NCBI GenBank assembly: GCA_037974335.1 | Contig: CM075760.1 | Span: forward strand, 49,186,469-49,250,468 | Length of the DNA stretch: 64,000 nucleotides | Source of the DNA: Prionace glauca | Lineage: Eukaryota; Chordata; Chondrichthyes; Carcharhiniformes; Carcharhinidae | Reading direction: 5' to 3' | Notes under the pieces: generated by a model | The model's database searches: none | What the model saw: only the letters and a program-made list of their open reading frames with translations | What the model was told of the DNA's origin: nothing | Part shown: piece by piece, positions 11,331 to 22,293 of the stretch | Layout: every line of letters begins with the position of its first letter | Numbering within the stretch: position 1 is the first letter of the stretch | Program-made: the position numbers and the translations under genes

Positions 11331-11815
11331 TAGAAGCATAAAATCATAGAATCCCTACAGTTCAACATGGTCATTCGGTCCAATAACTCTGCAGCGGGCT
11401 CTCCAGCAGGGCATCCTACCTAGGCAAGCTTTCATCCGATCCGGGCAACCACACATATTCACAGGCTAATCCCCCGAACCTCCACATTACTGGACAATAA
11501 CAGGAAATTTAGCATAGACAATTTACATTGGGCCTGGGAAGGATGCTCTGCCGGATAGCAGACTTGATGAACCGAATGCTCTCCTTCTGCACTTTTGGGG
11601 TTCTATGATTCTACTTTGCACATCATTGGGCGCTAAGGGGCAATTTATCAAAGCCAACCCACCTAACCTGCACATTCTGGGACTGTGGAAGAAAACTGGA
11701 GCACTCGGAGGGAACCCACATGGATATGGATAGAATGTGAAAACCACACACAGTCACCCAATGTTAGAATCGAACCCGCTTCCCTGTCGCCTGTGAGGGA
11801 GCAAAAATAATTGTA
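11330..11815 (-). repeat. two adjoining SINE pieces, reverse orientation
   Basis: The left piece starts with 'atcatagaatccctacagtt', the reverse complement of a SINE 3' end, and a second piece with similar order follows to about 11810 (ctgggactgtggaagaaaac, then a tRNA-like B box in reverse: gaatcgaacccgcttccctg). Two partial copies, or one rearranged copy, are equally possible. Confidence 0.65.
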
Positions 11816-12660
11816 TCTCTTCGTGATAACCACATTTTTTATTCTTCCCTCGTGTGAGTGTGATCACTATTTGTGAAGGAATATTTCAGACATCAGATCT
11901 GTTTTTTTTACTTAACTTGTCTAGTTTAAACAGACTAAATCCTGAATCAGATTAACATTCAGTGGAATATCTGCCTGTTCACAGATCCTTTATTAATTCT
12001 GACATCAGAACTTTCAGAACTAATTCTGAAATGAAATGTATTATTTTACTTTAATTAAATATAACTGGTGTTATGAATGTTCAAAAAGTTTCTATTCATT
12101 TTGAACCAACTGTTAATATTCTTAAAATAAATCGCTATTTTGAGTTGAAACTGATCAATAACTGACGGTTTATCTGGTTTTTCTGTCATGAACATTTCAT
12201 TGTAAACAGTGAGTATTTATGTAAATAAATACAAGAATAGTAATTCCAAATTAGATTGTTGACTGACAAAAACACAACAAATATTTCCCCACCAACACAG
12301 CACAGAAATAGAGACAACCATGCAAATCAATCAACGGATTCCAGTAATGGTTGTTTTTCAACATTATTTATTCATCAGTTATGTGAGGAAAAATATTATG
12401 ATGATATCTATGTTCAGAATTAAGAAATAATCCTTCAGATCCGGAAATAAAATGGCAAATGTGTTCATGGAAATTTCCTGTGCTTCATCCCTTTCTCTGT
12501 CTTTCTCCTGTCTGGTTCTGTGTCTTGTCTCTCCACGATGGTTCATCGTCTTCACTCCACAGCACAAAGTCAATGTCTGCCCAATGTGTTCTCTCAGCCA
12601 CAGGTATAGGTTTCTAAAATAATAAATTAAATGAATTAAAATAATAAAATAAATAATAAA
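11815..12660. other. unassigned AT-rich sequence
   Basis: The bases are AT-rich, with an (AATAA)n-like run at 12615-12665. No gene or RNA is recognised. Confidence 0.4.
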
Positions 12661-12729
12661 TTCAATAAATTGGAATCTGTGAGTGAGATTTACTCTCAAA
12701 GATCGCTTGAGAAATCAATGATCTTGAAA

Positions 12730-13680
12730 TGCTTGATACATTTTCTTCTGCACCTAACCTCAGATAAGGATTCAATATGGAATCTTTCCCTATATTTAGC
12801 CGGTGTTGTCCCTGTCCTTGGAGTATTTGACTGGACAGTGTTGAGGAACATTTACTCTGCATCTAAACTCATTGTTTCTGACTTATGAGTGTTTGATATA
12901 TCTTTATCAGGGAAGATGTAATCCGTATTTAATCTCTGCTGTACGTGACCTTGGGTGTGTTTTGTGGAACTGTGTAGACGGCTCTTTCCACGAGACCTAA
13001 CACTAATTTAAACCTGCCTCCTGAATCTCTGAAGGAAGAGTGCAGGAGAGTTTTTACATAGAAGAGTGTCCACGCTCTTTCTGCCTTAATTTTGTTTGAA
13101 CAGATTTGTAGACGGAGTTTCCCTCTGTTTATAGACAGCATACTGTTGTGAGAATGTTTGAATTGGATAGTTTAGAGGGAGATTCACTTTGCATCTAACT
13201 CATGCTATTCCTGCTTTGGGAGTTATTAATTTGCCAGTACAGAGGGGACTTTGCATTCTGCAGCTAACCCCATGTTACTCTATCCTGTATGATTTTGATG
13301 GGACAGTCAGCCATCTTTACAAATTTCATGGGGATTGATCCAGTTTCTTTATATTACAGTAAATTTACCCCGTGTCAGCTTGTACTGTGAGCCATGCCTT
13401 TGTTTATTTTCCACTAGACCCTAACTCTTTTTATCTTGCATGCAGAATGTTATGTTGTCTGTCTCTACACGTAGTAAATTGGATATATTATCAGTCAGTA
13501 CCAAATAAGACGCTGTCCCTGCTTATATTATATGTCACCATGTTTCTGTTTGTATTAAACTCGACATTATCTCTGTTTATATTCATTTAGATCTCTCTCT
13601 GTTTGTATCAAAGTCGATGCAATCTTATTTCTGCAATATCCACGTTTATATTGTATTAGACATGGTCTCAGTTTTTACTG
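12730..13680. repeat. degenerate tandem minisatellite
   Basis: Motifs recur about every 60 to 120 bases: 'atttactctgcatctaaact', 'cactttgcatctaactcatg', 'tttgcattctgcagctaacc', paired with 'cttggagtatttgactggac', 'ttgggagttattaatttg' and 'gattttgatgggacagt'. These are diverged copies of one unit of roughly 70 bases (first-stretch consensus: ttactctgcatctaacc, then a tgggagtttgatgggacagt block). The right part (13330-13680) is dominated by 'tttatattgtatta'-like units. Confidence 0.6.
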
Positions 13681-14530
13681 CACTGGTCAATGCCAGTAAT
13701 GATTAAAGTGGCTGGGAGAACACAATTCTCTGCATCCTTCTGCAAGGACAAACCGTGTGAGGTTTTGGACACTGGAAAAGAAATCTGAAATCTACTTCTG
13801 CTGGCTGCAGTGAAAGTGGATGTCAAGTCCTGTGTAGCATGTACTGTCAATGAAGAACAAAAAAACAAAGAAAATTACAGCACAATAAAATACTGGAGAT
13901 CCAATACTGCCCGTTTCTGGATCTTGCCTGATAACAATCTTTTTTTATCGCAACATATTATCTCTTCATCTCACAAAACCGTGGAGTAAAACAAACCTAA
14001 TTCAAAGAGAGGCATAGTTAGTGCAGGAACAAAATTGCCACAATGAAATATATACAGGGTGAGTATCAAATATTACATCACCAGAGAGAATGCCATGTGC
14101 AATGTAAACTGAGCTCTGGTCTAGCAGAGTATTAACAGAGCCAGGCTGTAGTTTAATATAAACAGGGGCCTGCTTCAAGAAAATAGTAATGAGTTAGTGC
14201 CGAGTGCCACGTGGGGATGGTCAAATGCCAAATTCCAATGAGACCCATATCCCGTGAAAGAAACATTTTTAAAAATAACTTTGTCAAGGAGAATAAAACT
14301 GAGGCAGTGTCTCGCACAGTTTTACTGATATCGGAACTTCTTAGACATGAACTGAGACAGTGCTGAGTAATTAATGATACTGGACCGAATAAGGAGAATA
14401 TAAAAAAAATGTCCAAAAAGATAATAATTATTTTCACGAATTACTGTCCATTTGCAATTTAATAATTTCATTCACCAGATCTCATTCATATATAAAGAGG
14501 AGTATATTTACAATTAGCCTATGATAGGAA
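13680..14530. other. unassigned sequence
   Basis: No gene is seen. A short piece at 13850-13890 (aacaaagaaaattacagcac) resembles the end of a retroposon. Confidence 0.4.
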
Positions 14531-14534
14531 GGCG

Positions 14535-14770
14535 ACGTTGTCGAGGCCCCCATTTATTCCCCATTGCTAATTGCATTCGGTAAGCTGGTGGTGAGCCGCC
14601 TTATTCAATTGCTGCAGAACCTGCAGTGTAGGTACACCAACAGTGCTCTTAGGGAGGGTGCTCCTGGACTCCGACGCAGCGTAAATAAAGGAGTGGCCCA
14701 AGTGAGGTTTGTGAGTGTCTTGGAGAGGACTTTCCAGGCGAGGTTGTTCCAATTCCCCAGTTATCATCAA
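14535..14770 (+). repeat. interspersed repeat, family R1
   Basis: This copy has the same order as 5770-6300: 'ccattgctaattgcattcgg', 'caattgctgcagaacctgca' and 'tgtaggtacaccaacagtgc', then a 'gtcttggagaggactttcca' block. Confidence 0.65.
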
Positions 14771-14819
14771 TTCATACAGATAAACAATTAGTTCACCAAT
14801 TATGTTCATCAGTTTGATA

Positions 14820-14935
14820 AAGCAAAAGACTGCAGATTCTGGAAATTGAAACAAAAATAATGAATGCTGGAAAATCTCAACGGGTCTGATAGCATCTGTG
14901 GAGAGAGAATAGAGCCAACGTTTTGAGTCAGTGTT
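14820..14935 (+). repeat. interspersed repeat, family R3
   Basis: The text 'gactgcagattctggaaatt' is followed by 'atgctggaaaatctcaacgg' and 'gatagcatctgtggagagag', the usual order of this family. Confidence 0.65.
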
Positions 14936-15224
14936 ATCTTTTTTATTTGGAGGAAATTGAAGAGGGTGATGACATTGAGAAATGATGTGGGTGGATAGAG
15001 ATTAGGTTTTTTTAGGATATATTTCGAGATTATGATGTTGATTAGTTTAGGGTGAAAAAATTTGTTATGATATTTGGGATCACTCTGTGAATTGATGCAG
15101 CTTGTGTGTGTCTGGAAATAGTGTCTATTATTTCTATTGTTCCCAACTCACAGGAAATTTATGTAGCTTTCCTGACACGTTGTAGGAAGCAATGATGATC
15201 TCTCCAAAGCAGCAGGAATACTCT

Positions 15225-15320
15225 GCCGAAGGGTCACCCAGATGTGAAACAAAGGCTCTATTCTGTCTCCACAGATGTTACTGAGATTCTCCAGTATTTT
15301 CTGTTTATTTTCGGCATTTC
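15225..15320 (-). repeat. interspersed repeat, family R3 (reverse)
   Basis: The reverse complement of the same family is seen as 'gtctccacagatgttactga' and 'attctccagtattttctgtt'. Confidence 0.6.
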
Positions 15321-16240
15321 ATTCTATCCAATATATAACTGCACGTTGCTTCGTATAATTTATTGATTTTAAAATTTATTGACAACACATTGGCTTTTTG
15401 ACACCAAGGAATGAAATCTGTCCCAGAATTCAGTGGGGAATGGAATTAATTCAGACCGAGGATCATGAATAGCTACCCAGCAGCCTCTGCGCTTCATTGA
15501 CAAGTCATCACCTCCTCATCACACAGAAAGTCCTGGTACATAGCTGGAGAGTTTAATGGTTATCAAAGTGATGATATAAATGGAACAACGTGTACTTCAT
15601 GTGAAGTTACTGAATCTTTAAATTCCGATTCATTATTACACTGTTTTGGGAAATAATGTTACACTTGTATTTTTCCAGTGAGTTTCACAAATATTTCTGT
15701 TGCTATCTTATTTACTTTTCACCCTGTTGTCTTCACTAATTTGGGTGAGACTTTGTTGGTTGATTTGTTGTATATGAAAGAACCAGTATTTTATATAGTA
15801 CAATCATTCCTCCTCAGCCAAATCCCGCTCTCTCTTTCTGTCCTGGATATGAAAATTCAGCATCAGCAGAGAAATGAACCGTTCCAAACTGCAGGAAAAT
15901 CTCCCCCTACTCTTCAAGAGGATCAGCTTGCTAACTCCCGAGAAACTCGGAATGTATTTCACCCAGACACTCTGGAAGGATTGATGGACACACATTGAAT
16001 AAAGGAGTTGTTTCAATTTATGAAGTAGTCAAACACAAATTTGGAAATATAGAACAGCATCATTCAGTCCCATTTATCAATGAATCCACCAATCCATTCA
16101 CTAATCCCTCAATCAAAATATTCAGGAATCCAGCAATCATTCATCCATCAATCATTCAAGTGTCATTCATTCCTGTGTCAACACAGTCATACATTTATTG
16201 TTTGTGTGGATGGTGGCATCAATTATTTTAATTGATCCAG
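15320..16240. other. unassigned sequence
   Basis: No gene is recognised. A (CAATC/CATTC)-rich simple-sequence stretch lies at about 16070-16175. Confidence 0.4.
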
Positions 16241-17780
16241 TGATCCAGAGGCCCAGGGCAATGATGTGAGGACAGGGATTTAAGTCGGACCCTTCCCGCA
16301 GGTAGATTTTGAATTCTATTGATAAATCTGGAATGGATAGTAATTGTGATCATTGGAACCGCTCTGATTCCCCAATGGAGGAAATCTGCCATCGGCTACA
16401 TTGTCTCACAAGGATATAACTGCAGACTGAAAGCAAAATAGCTGACTCTTTAATATCTACAGAAGTGTCCTCGAAAACCAGTCAATTTAAGGGAATTTGG
16501 GACAGGCAAAGAGTGTTGGTCTTTCCAAACAAACATCCCATGGAAAGATAAAAGGAAATAAAATGTAAATGTGCATGCTCAAATATAATAGCATGTATCG
16601 TCTGTCTGAGCCATTTCTCAGTCTGCCTGTAATTATTTCTGTCCGTCCATCACAATATCCTGATGTGTTGGAAAAATCATCATTGTTGTTAATAGGGTGT
16701 CAGAGAAGGTAGAAAATAATCCTTTCTTTAGAGATGGGTAAACATCATCTACATTTATAACTTCCAAAAATTCAAGTGCCTCCAGTACTGTTGCTGGGTA
16801 GATTTGTTTATAAATAGACCTTACTGACAACATGCAGGGTTTTAAGTTGGCTTGTAGCCAAGCGGTCAGTGCTGATGAAACTGATCTTTGATCTACTGCA
16901 CAAATACCCCCAGATGTTTCCTGTCAATAACTTTGAGCATTTGACAGCAGCCTGGATTGCTGCCAAATACTGTGTGGGACAGATTATCGTGAAGCTCAAT
17001 GGACAACATGGGATTCAGACATTTAAACAGTAAATGTTTAATTCCCACAATTTAAATCGCAATCATTCTAATCAAATATTTTCATTCAGTGTCCTGTTCA
17101 TTACCTAAGTAAATACTATGTCAAACAATAAAGTGACCGGATGATTTTTTTCATTTGTATAGTTTCCGAGTAAATTTCATTCCAATAATTAAAGTCTATT
17201 TATTAATCACTTCATGAAATGAGAGAGAGAGATGTTGATGGGCCCAGTTCCCCAGTGAAGTAAAATCGGTGCAATGACATGAAATAATATTAAAACAACA
17301 TCATAAAACTGACATGAACACCGGGGATTCCTGGAATATTCTGAAATTTCTGTATCACATTGAAACAGCAGCGTGTCTTGTACCTGATTAGCACCGTGTT
17401 CTATTGTACAGTATAATCTGATTTCTGTTATTGAAGAGTTCCTCTCACAGCTGCCAATGAGTGGAGAAATGATCAGTTCATAACCTGATTCAATGGAAGA
17501 TAAAACATTTATTCTTGTGATATTGTGCAATGTGCCGCAAAGTCCTGATATCCTGTGTTCCCAATACCAGTGAATGTTAGACAGCCGGTGGCCAATACAG
17601 TGAGTTGCAATGATCTGGATGCTGAAGGAGAACTTTAATGATCTCAGTGTCCGTTCCGATTCATTAACTTCTCCGTCAAAAATCAATTTAATTTTATGTT
17701 TCTCTGTCAATTCACTATTTAATTATCAGGAGGTTGGGATTCTCATTATTTTCAAAGGCCTGTCTTCGAGATTGGGGCAG
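16240..17780. repeat. segmental duplication, copy B (VH upstream block)
   Basis: This block matches 7175-8700 in order and direction (see that entry). It begins with a reverse-oriented R2-family repeat (16240-16560). It ends about 640 bases before the VH start codon, so it is the 5' flank of the functional cluster. Confidence 0.75.
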
Positions 17781-18254
17781 TTTGACAAATATAAGGAGAA
17801 ATATTGTATTGTGTGAGAGTTTCTTCTCATCTCCAAACCCAAATTGTACAGCGAAAGCCACCAAACTGTAAATAGAATCACTTTGTATATCCTACACATT
17901 GAGTTACAGAAATCGATGGTATTTCTTCTGATAAATTGTGCTTTATTATTATAATGTGGCAGAGACACGGAGTTGTTGCAAAATTCTCTAATGTTCCAAA
18001 ATGTTATTTCATCATTTTCAGATTTATTTTCTTGTTGGGGGTGTGGTAATAAAATCGCCATATTTACAATGGAATTACTTATTTAAATAAATAAATGATG
18101 AACTGTAACATCACCATCAGAAATAATGGGGACAATACAATGAACATTTTAGCCAAACAAATATCCCGATACAGATAAAATGCCCATTTTAATATTAATC
18201 TATTGTAAATCTCCGAGTCCATTCTGTTGGGGGTGTGGAAGGTGGGACGTGGAT

Positions 18255-18296
18255 CCAGGCGCCGCCTCCAGCAGGGAATCAACAGGCGGCGCCTGG
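18255..18296. promoter_or_regulatory. perfect 13-bp inverted repeat in the VH promoter
   Basis: The left arm CCAGGCGCCGCCT (18255-18267) and right arm AGGCGGCGCCTGG (18284-18296) are exact reverse complements, with a 16-base spacer. The arms are GC- and CpG-rich inside an AT-rich region and end 22 bases before the TATA-like box. It could be a dimeric protein site or a DNA hairpin. I found no canonical octamer (ATGCAAAT) nearby. Confidence 0.75.
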
Positions 18297-18318
18297 AACG
18301 CCGCCCCCTTCTGCCGGG

Positions 18319-18328
18319 TATTTAAATA
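18319..18328 (+). promoter_or_regulatory. TATA-like box of the VH promoter
   Basis: The palindromic sequence TATTTAAATA lies 90 bases upstream of the VH start codon, in a suitable place for the heavy-chain V promoter. No initiator was identified. Confidence 0.65.
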
Positions 18329-18417
18329 CCGCTCACTGGGACCGGAATCCAACAGTCCGGGAGCTGGTTTGTTCACTGAGTTCCTGACACAACCATTTCC
18401 CCCAAATCACCAGAAAG

Positions 18418-18463
18418 ATGAGGTCAGCGATTTCTCTCAGTTTGTTGCTGACTTTCTTATCTG
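18418..18463 (+). CDS. Ig heavy-chain V leader exon
   Basis: This exon encodes the start of the signal peptide, MRSAISLSLLLTFLS, followed by a split glycine codon. The hydrophobic core directs nascent IgM into the endoplasmic reticulum. The exon ends at a consensus donor (gtgagt at 18464). The 133-base intron ends with ttttacag at 18596, and the joined codon reads Gly. The start is chosen because it is the first ATG in frame with a hydrophobic leader and lies 90 bases from the TATA-like box. Confidence 0.92.
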
Positions 18464-18596
18464 GTGAGTAGTTATTTTATTATTGTTCAAGTTTCTCACT
18501 GTTACTGTCTCAGTGTTAGTGTCTCTCTGGAATGTTCCAGAGTCAGCAGTCATTTCACTAAGATTAACCCCCGGTGTTTTTGATCTATTTTTACAG

Positions 18597-18901
18597 GTGT
18601 CCAGTCGGATGTTGTGTTGACCCAGCCAGAGGCAGAGACCGGGCGTCCCGGAGGTTCCCTGAAACTGACCTGTAAAGGCAGCGGTTTCAGTTTTAGCAGC
18701 TACTACATGAGTTGGATCCGACAGGTTCCCGGACAGGGCCTGGAGTGGCTGGTTAGCTCCTCTAGCTCCGGCAGCAACTACTACGCGCCATCAATTCAGG
18801 GTCGATTTACTGCGTCCAAAGACAATTCAAACAACATCTACTCTTTGGACATGACGAGCCTGAAGATTGAAGACACGGCCATTTATTACTGTGCAAGAGG
18901 C
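18597..18901 (+). CDS. Ig heavy-chain variable segment (VH), IgM cluster
   Basis: This germline VH exon encodes the end of the leader (VQS) and the V domain starting [20 protein letters not shown]. Visible parts are the framework 1 cysteine (LTCKGSG), CDR1 near SFSSYYMS, framework 2 [13 protein letters not shown], a serine/glycine-rich CDR2, framework 3 [16 protein letters not shown], and the second cysteine in AIYYCARG. There are no stops, and all landmarks for the intradomain disulfide and VL contact are present. It is not germline-joined, because an RSS follows directly. It should be expressed after joining to D1, D2 and J. The order and RSS types match shark IgM clusters, in which each cluster has one V. 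Confidence 0.95.
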
Positions 18902-18940
18902 CACAGCGAGAGGATCCAGGGCTGCACCCGGACAAGAACA
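18902..18940 (+). promoter_or_regulatory. VH recombination signal, 23-base spacer
   Basis: Heptamer CACAGCG (18902-18908), a 23-base spacer and nonamer ACAAGAACA (18932-18940). The heptamer's first four bases, needed for RAG cleavage, are canonical. Confidence 0.9.
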
Positions 18941-19287
18941 GCCCGAGAGGGGATTCCGCAACTTCCATCATAACCTGAAGGTCAGTATCTGTTTTAAATG
19001 CAATATGATCGAGGGTGGTCAGAACCAAACTATAATCGTGTTTAAAAAAAAGTAACGCAGAATGTATTTAACAGTAAATCTTCCCAAACTCACCCATATA
19101 ACTGGTGAGCTTTTCACTGACTTTATATTCATTGTAGTTTCAGCAAGTCCCACACACGATATATTACTCTTTTTAATATTTCTCATAGATTATGTTGTAT
19201 AAACAGTTGCCTACATTTTACATTAGACCAAAACGAATGATACATTTAAAGTGAATATTGAACAGCAGGACTGAACAGAGTGAGTGC

Positions 19288-19315
19288 AGTTTTTGTATGG
19301 GTGTGTGTCACTGTG
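19288..19315 (+). promoter_or_regulatory. D1 5' recombination signal, 12-base spacer
   Basis: Nonamer AGTTTTTGT (19288-19296), a 12-base spacer and a perfect heptamer CACTGTG (19309-19315). It pairs with the 23-spacer signal of VH. Confidence 0.9.
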
Positions 19316-19330
19316 ATATACTATGGGAGT
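19316..19330 (+). CDS. Ig heavy-chain D1 segment
   Basis: This is a 15-base diversity segment, atatactatgggagt, between opposed recombination signals. It contributes to CDR3; the three frames include ILWE-like and YTMG-like readings. The 347-base gap from the V signal is typical of the compact segment spacing in shark clusters. D1 with 12- and 22-base signals is the known shark IgM arrangement and makes direct V to D2 or D1 to J joining subject to the spacer rule. Confidence 0.88.
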
Positions 19331-19368
19331 CACAGTGCCGAGAAAAGCGCCATCCTCATACAAAAACC
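19331..19368 (+). promoter_or_regulatory. D1 3' recombination signal, 22-base spacer
   Basis: Perfect heptamer CACAGTG (19331-19337), a 22-base spacer and nonamer ACAAAAACC (19360-19368). It pairs with the 12-spacer signal in front of D2. Confidence 0.92.
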
Positions 19369-19678
19369 TCAGAAAAGGACGTTGCTTAACTTTGTGACCA
19401 ATGCCATTGCCGAATGCCAAAGTAAATGAGGCTTCAAAAAAATAATACTTAGAAACAGCATTGTTTTTTTTTAAGATGTAAAATGCTTCAATTTTATTGT
19501 TATTGATTTACACGTTGAATGTACACAGAGAGTGTAAAAGTTTCTAACCCCCTTTTATCAATATCATGACCAGTAAAAATTGAAATATCTCACTGAGTCA
19601 CCCTTAACGAGTTGGAAACAGACTTTTGAAATAGCAGTGAAATTAACTGTCTGTATTTTACAGTTAACAGTCCGCCTC

Positions 19679-19706
19679 AGTATTTGTCATGCTGTGTCTC
19701 ACTGTG
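19679..19706 (+). promoter_or_regulatory. D2 5' recombination signal, 12-base spacer
   Basis: Nonamer AGTATTTGT (19679-19687), a 12-base spacer and heptamer CACTGTG (19700-19706). Confidence 0.9.
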
Positions 19707-19718
19707 ATTACTGGATGG
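19707..19718 (+). CDS. Ig heavy-chain D2 segment
   Basis: This is a 12-base diversity segment, attactggatgg, with a 12-spacer signal on both sides, as described for D2 in shark IgM clusters. It supplies the second D contribution to CDR3. It lies 310 bases after D1. Its original distance to JH was about 323 bases before the CR1 insertion at 19876-22012. Confidence 0.88.
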
Positions 19719-19746
19719 CACAGCAGTTACTGTCAATACAAAAAAC
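19719..19746 (+). promoter_or_regulatory. D2 3' recombination signal, 12-base spacer
   Basis: Heptamer CACAGCA (19719-19725), a 12-base spacer and nonamer ACAAAAAAC (19738-19746). It pairs with the 23-spacer signal of JH. Confidence 0.9.
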
Positions 19747-19875
19747 CCTCAGCACTGATTGACTGAAACTGGATTAGTGTCACTTTTAAATCCCAACTGT
19801 AATCACAGTACAGTATTATTTATGTCCAGCACTGACCACATGACAAGAATAAACATGGAAAATCTTGATAATTAC

Positions 19876-22012
19876 ATAAGAACATAAACATAAACATAAG
19901 AACATAAAAAATAGGAGCAGGAGGAGGCCATCTGGCCCTTCGAGCCTGCCCCACCATTCAATAAGATCATGGCTGATCTGTCGTGACTCAGCTCCACCTT
20001 CCCGCCCTCTCCCCATAACCCTTAATCCCTTCTCTTATCAAAAACCCATCAACCCGTTTCTTAAAAATATTTAGCGAGGCAGCCTCCACCACTTCAACGG
20101 GCAGAGAATTCCAGAGATTCACCACCCTTTGAGTGAAGAAGTTCCTCCTCAACTCTGTTCTAAACCGCCCCCCCTTTATCTTGAGGCTGTGCCCCCTAGT
20201 CCTACTGTCTTTTTTGAGCGGGAACAGTCTCTCCACCTCTATCCTATCCATCCCATTCATCATCTTATACGTCTCAATGAGATCTCCCCTCATTCTTCTA
20301 AACTCTAACGAGTACAAGCCTAGTTTATTCAGCCTCTCCTCATAGCTCAATCCCCTCAACTCCGGTATCAGCCGAGTAAACCTCCTCTGCACTCCCTCCA
20401 GGGCCAAAACATCCTTGCGCAGGTGCGGCGCCCAAAACTGCACACAGTACTCCAGCTGCGGCCTCACCAATGCCCTATACAGCTGCAGCAAGACCTCCCT
20501 ACTTTTATATTCAATCCCCTTCACTATGAAGGCCAGCATCCCATTCGCCTTCCTGACCACCTGCTGCACCTGCAAGCTGGGTTTTTGCGACTCATGCACA
20601 AGGACCCCGAGGTCCCTCTGCACCGTCGCCTGCTGCAGTTTTTCGCCCCGTAAGTAATAGTCCTTCCTACCATTCCTCCTACCAAAGTGGACCACCTCAC
20701 ACTTGCCAACATTAAATTCCATTTGCCATTTCCTGGCCCATTCGCCCAGCCTATCTAGATCCTTCTGCAGACTCTCCACACCCTCCGCACAATTTGCCTT
20801 TCCCCCAATCTTGGTGTCATCAGCAAATTTCGACACCCTGCACTCGGTTCCCTCCTCCAGATCATCTATATAAATGGTAAATAGCTGAGGCCCCAGCACC
20901 GACCCCTGGGGCACCCCACTAGTCACCAACCGCCAATCCGAATAGCATCCATTGACCCCCACTCTCTGCCTCCTATTTGACAACCAATCCTCTATCCACG
21001 CTAACACCCTACCCCCAACTCCATGTCCCCTGACCTTCTGCAATAACCTCCTGTGAGGTACCTTGTCAAACGCCTTCTGAAAATCCAGAAAGACCACATC
21101 CACCGGCTCTCCTCCATCCACTGCCCTAGACACATCCTCATAGAACTCCAGTAAATTTGTCAGACACGACTTCCCTTTAATGAAACCGTGTTGCGTCCGC
21201 CCTATCAAGCAATTCCCCTCAAGATGCCTCGCTATTTCCTCCTTAATGACGGATTCTAACATTTTACCTACCACAGACGTTAAACTAACCGGCCTATAAT
21301 TCCCCGCCTTTTGCCTGCCACCCTTCTTAAACAACGGCGTAACATTAGCCGTTTTCCAATCTTCCGGCACTTCCCCGGAATCCAGCGACGTCTGGAAAAT
21401 AACCACCAAGGCATCCACTATCACCTCCGCCATTTCTTTCAGAACCCTCGGATGCATTCCATCCGGTCCTGGGGACTTGTCCACAATCAGCCCCTCCAGT
21501 CTGTCGAGCACCACCTCTCTAGTAACAGTAATGTCATTAAGACCCTCCATTCCTACCACCTTTCCATCGCTAACACCCGGCAAATTATTCACGTCCTCCT
21601 CCGTGAAGACAGAAACAAAGAAGTTATTCAAGACCTTAGCCATATCCCTATCCCCTACCACTAGCTCCCCTTTCTCATCCTCTAAAGGACCAACGTTTAT
21701 CCTAGCCAGCCTCTTCCTTTTTATATATTTATAAAAACTCTTGCTATCCTTTTTTATATTAAGTGCTAGCCCAGCCTCATAGCTTCTCCTACCCTCCTTT
21801 ATCAATTTCTTTGTCAATCTTTGTTGACATTTAAACCTTTCCCAATCCTCTTCTCGCCCACTGCTCTTAGCTACTCTAAACTCCTCCGCTTTTAATTTAA
21901 CACTTTCCTTCACCTCCTTCGTTATCCACGGCTTATTACCTCTCCTCCTACTGTCCTTTTTAACCATCGGAATAAATTTCTGCTGAGCACCAAGAAAGAT
22001 CTCCTTAAAGCT
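19876..22012 (-). mobile_element. young 5'-truncated CR1-clade LINE between D2 and JH
   Basis: This is the best-preserved CR1 copy in the window. One uninterrupted frame of about 675 codons (22015 to 19988) covers the ORF2 linker, the whole reverse transcriptase and the C-terminal region. Landmarks are SPGPDG near residue 180, NYRPVSLTSVVG near 239, FLDFQKAFDKVPH near 309, GVPQGSVLGP near 367 and KFADDTK near 396 (the FADD catalytic aspartates are intact). The endonuclease domain and ORF1 are missing through 5' truncation, so it cannot move by itself, and the frame has no real start codon. The 3' UTR ends in a (TTCTTATG)n-type tail at 19876-19910. No clear target-site duplication is seen, which is normal for CR1. 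Confidence 0.95.
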
Positions 22013-22206
22013 CAATTATCGATGTGTGTTTTCAACAACATGTTCACGTGTCACTCTGTGAAATATAAAACTTTAGGTCTTTTATGAATGTCAAATGATA
22101 TCCAGGAATACAATTATAATTTAATGAACATTAATTGATTTTGCTTTTCCTTGGGTTTGTGAATATTTAAAATAATGGTGATTTTGTCTCTATTTTGTGC
22201 AGGGAC

Positions 22207-22245
22207 GGTTATTGGATGACACAGCGTACGGAATGTGACACTGTG
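22207..22245 (+). promoter_or_regulatory. JH recombination signal, 23-base spacer
   Basis: Nonamer GGTTATTGG (22207-22215, weaker than consensus GGTTTTTGT), a 23-base spacer and a perfect heptamer CACTGTG (22239-22245). It pairs with D2. Confidence 0.88.
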
Positions 22246-22293
22246 ACTACTTCGACTACTGGGGACAAGGGACCATGGTGACGGTGACTACAG
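22246..22293 (+). CDS. Ig heavy-chain joining segment (JH)
   Basis: This segment encodes a classical J motif, YFDYWGQGTMVTVTT, with the W-G-x-G bulge that ends CDR3 and starts framework 4. It ends at a consensus donor (cag followed by gtaaga at 22294) in phase 1. The leftover G joins CG at the start of CH1 to give alanine. One JH per cluster is usual in sharks. It lies 194 bases after the CR1 insertion. Confidence 0.95.

Noticed and set aside
10440-12700. Search for D, J or C segments after the VH pseudogene
   Set aside because: Single heptamer- or nonamer-like strings occur (for example acaaaaaca near 12267) but no pair with 12- or 23-base spacing and no J or C coding motif.
16060-16180. 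Possible CRISPR-like spacing of CAATCCATTC motifs
   Set aside because: It is a loose simple repeat in a vertebrate genome, without regular spacers.
20133-21734. Several + strand open frames opposite the CR1 at 19876-22012
   Set aside because: They are antisense shadows of the LINE ORF2 frame.
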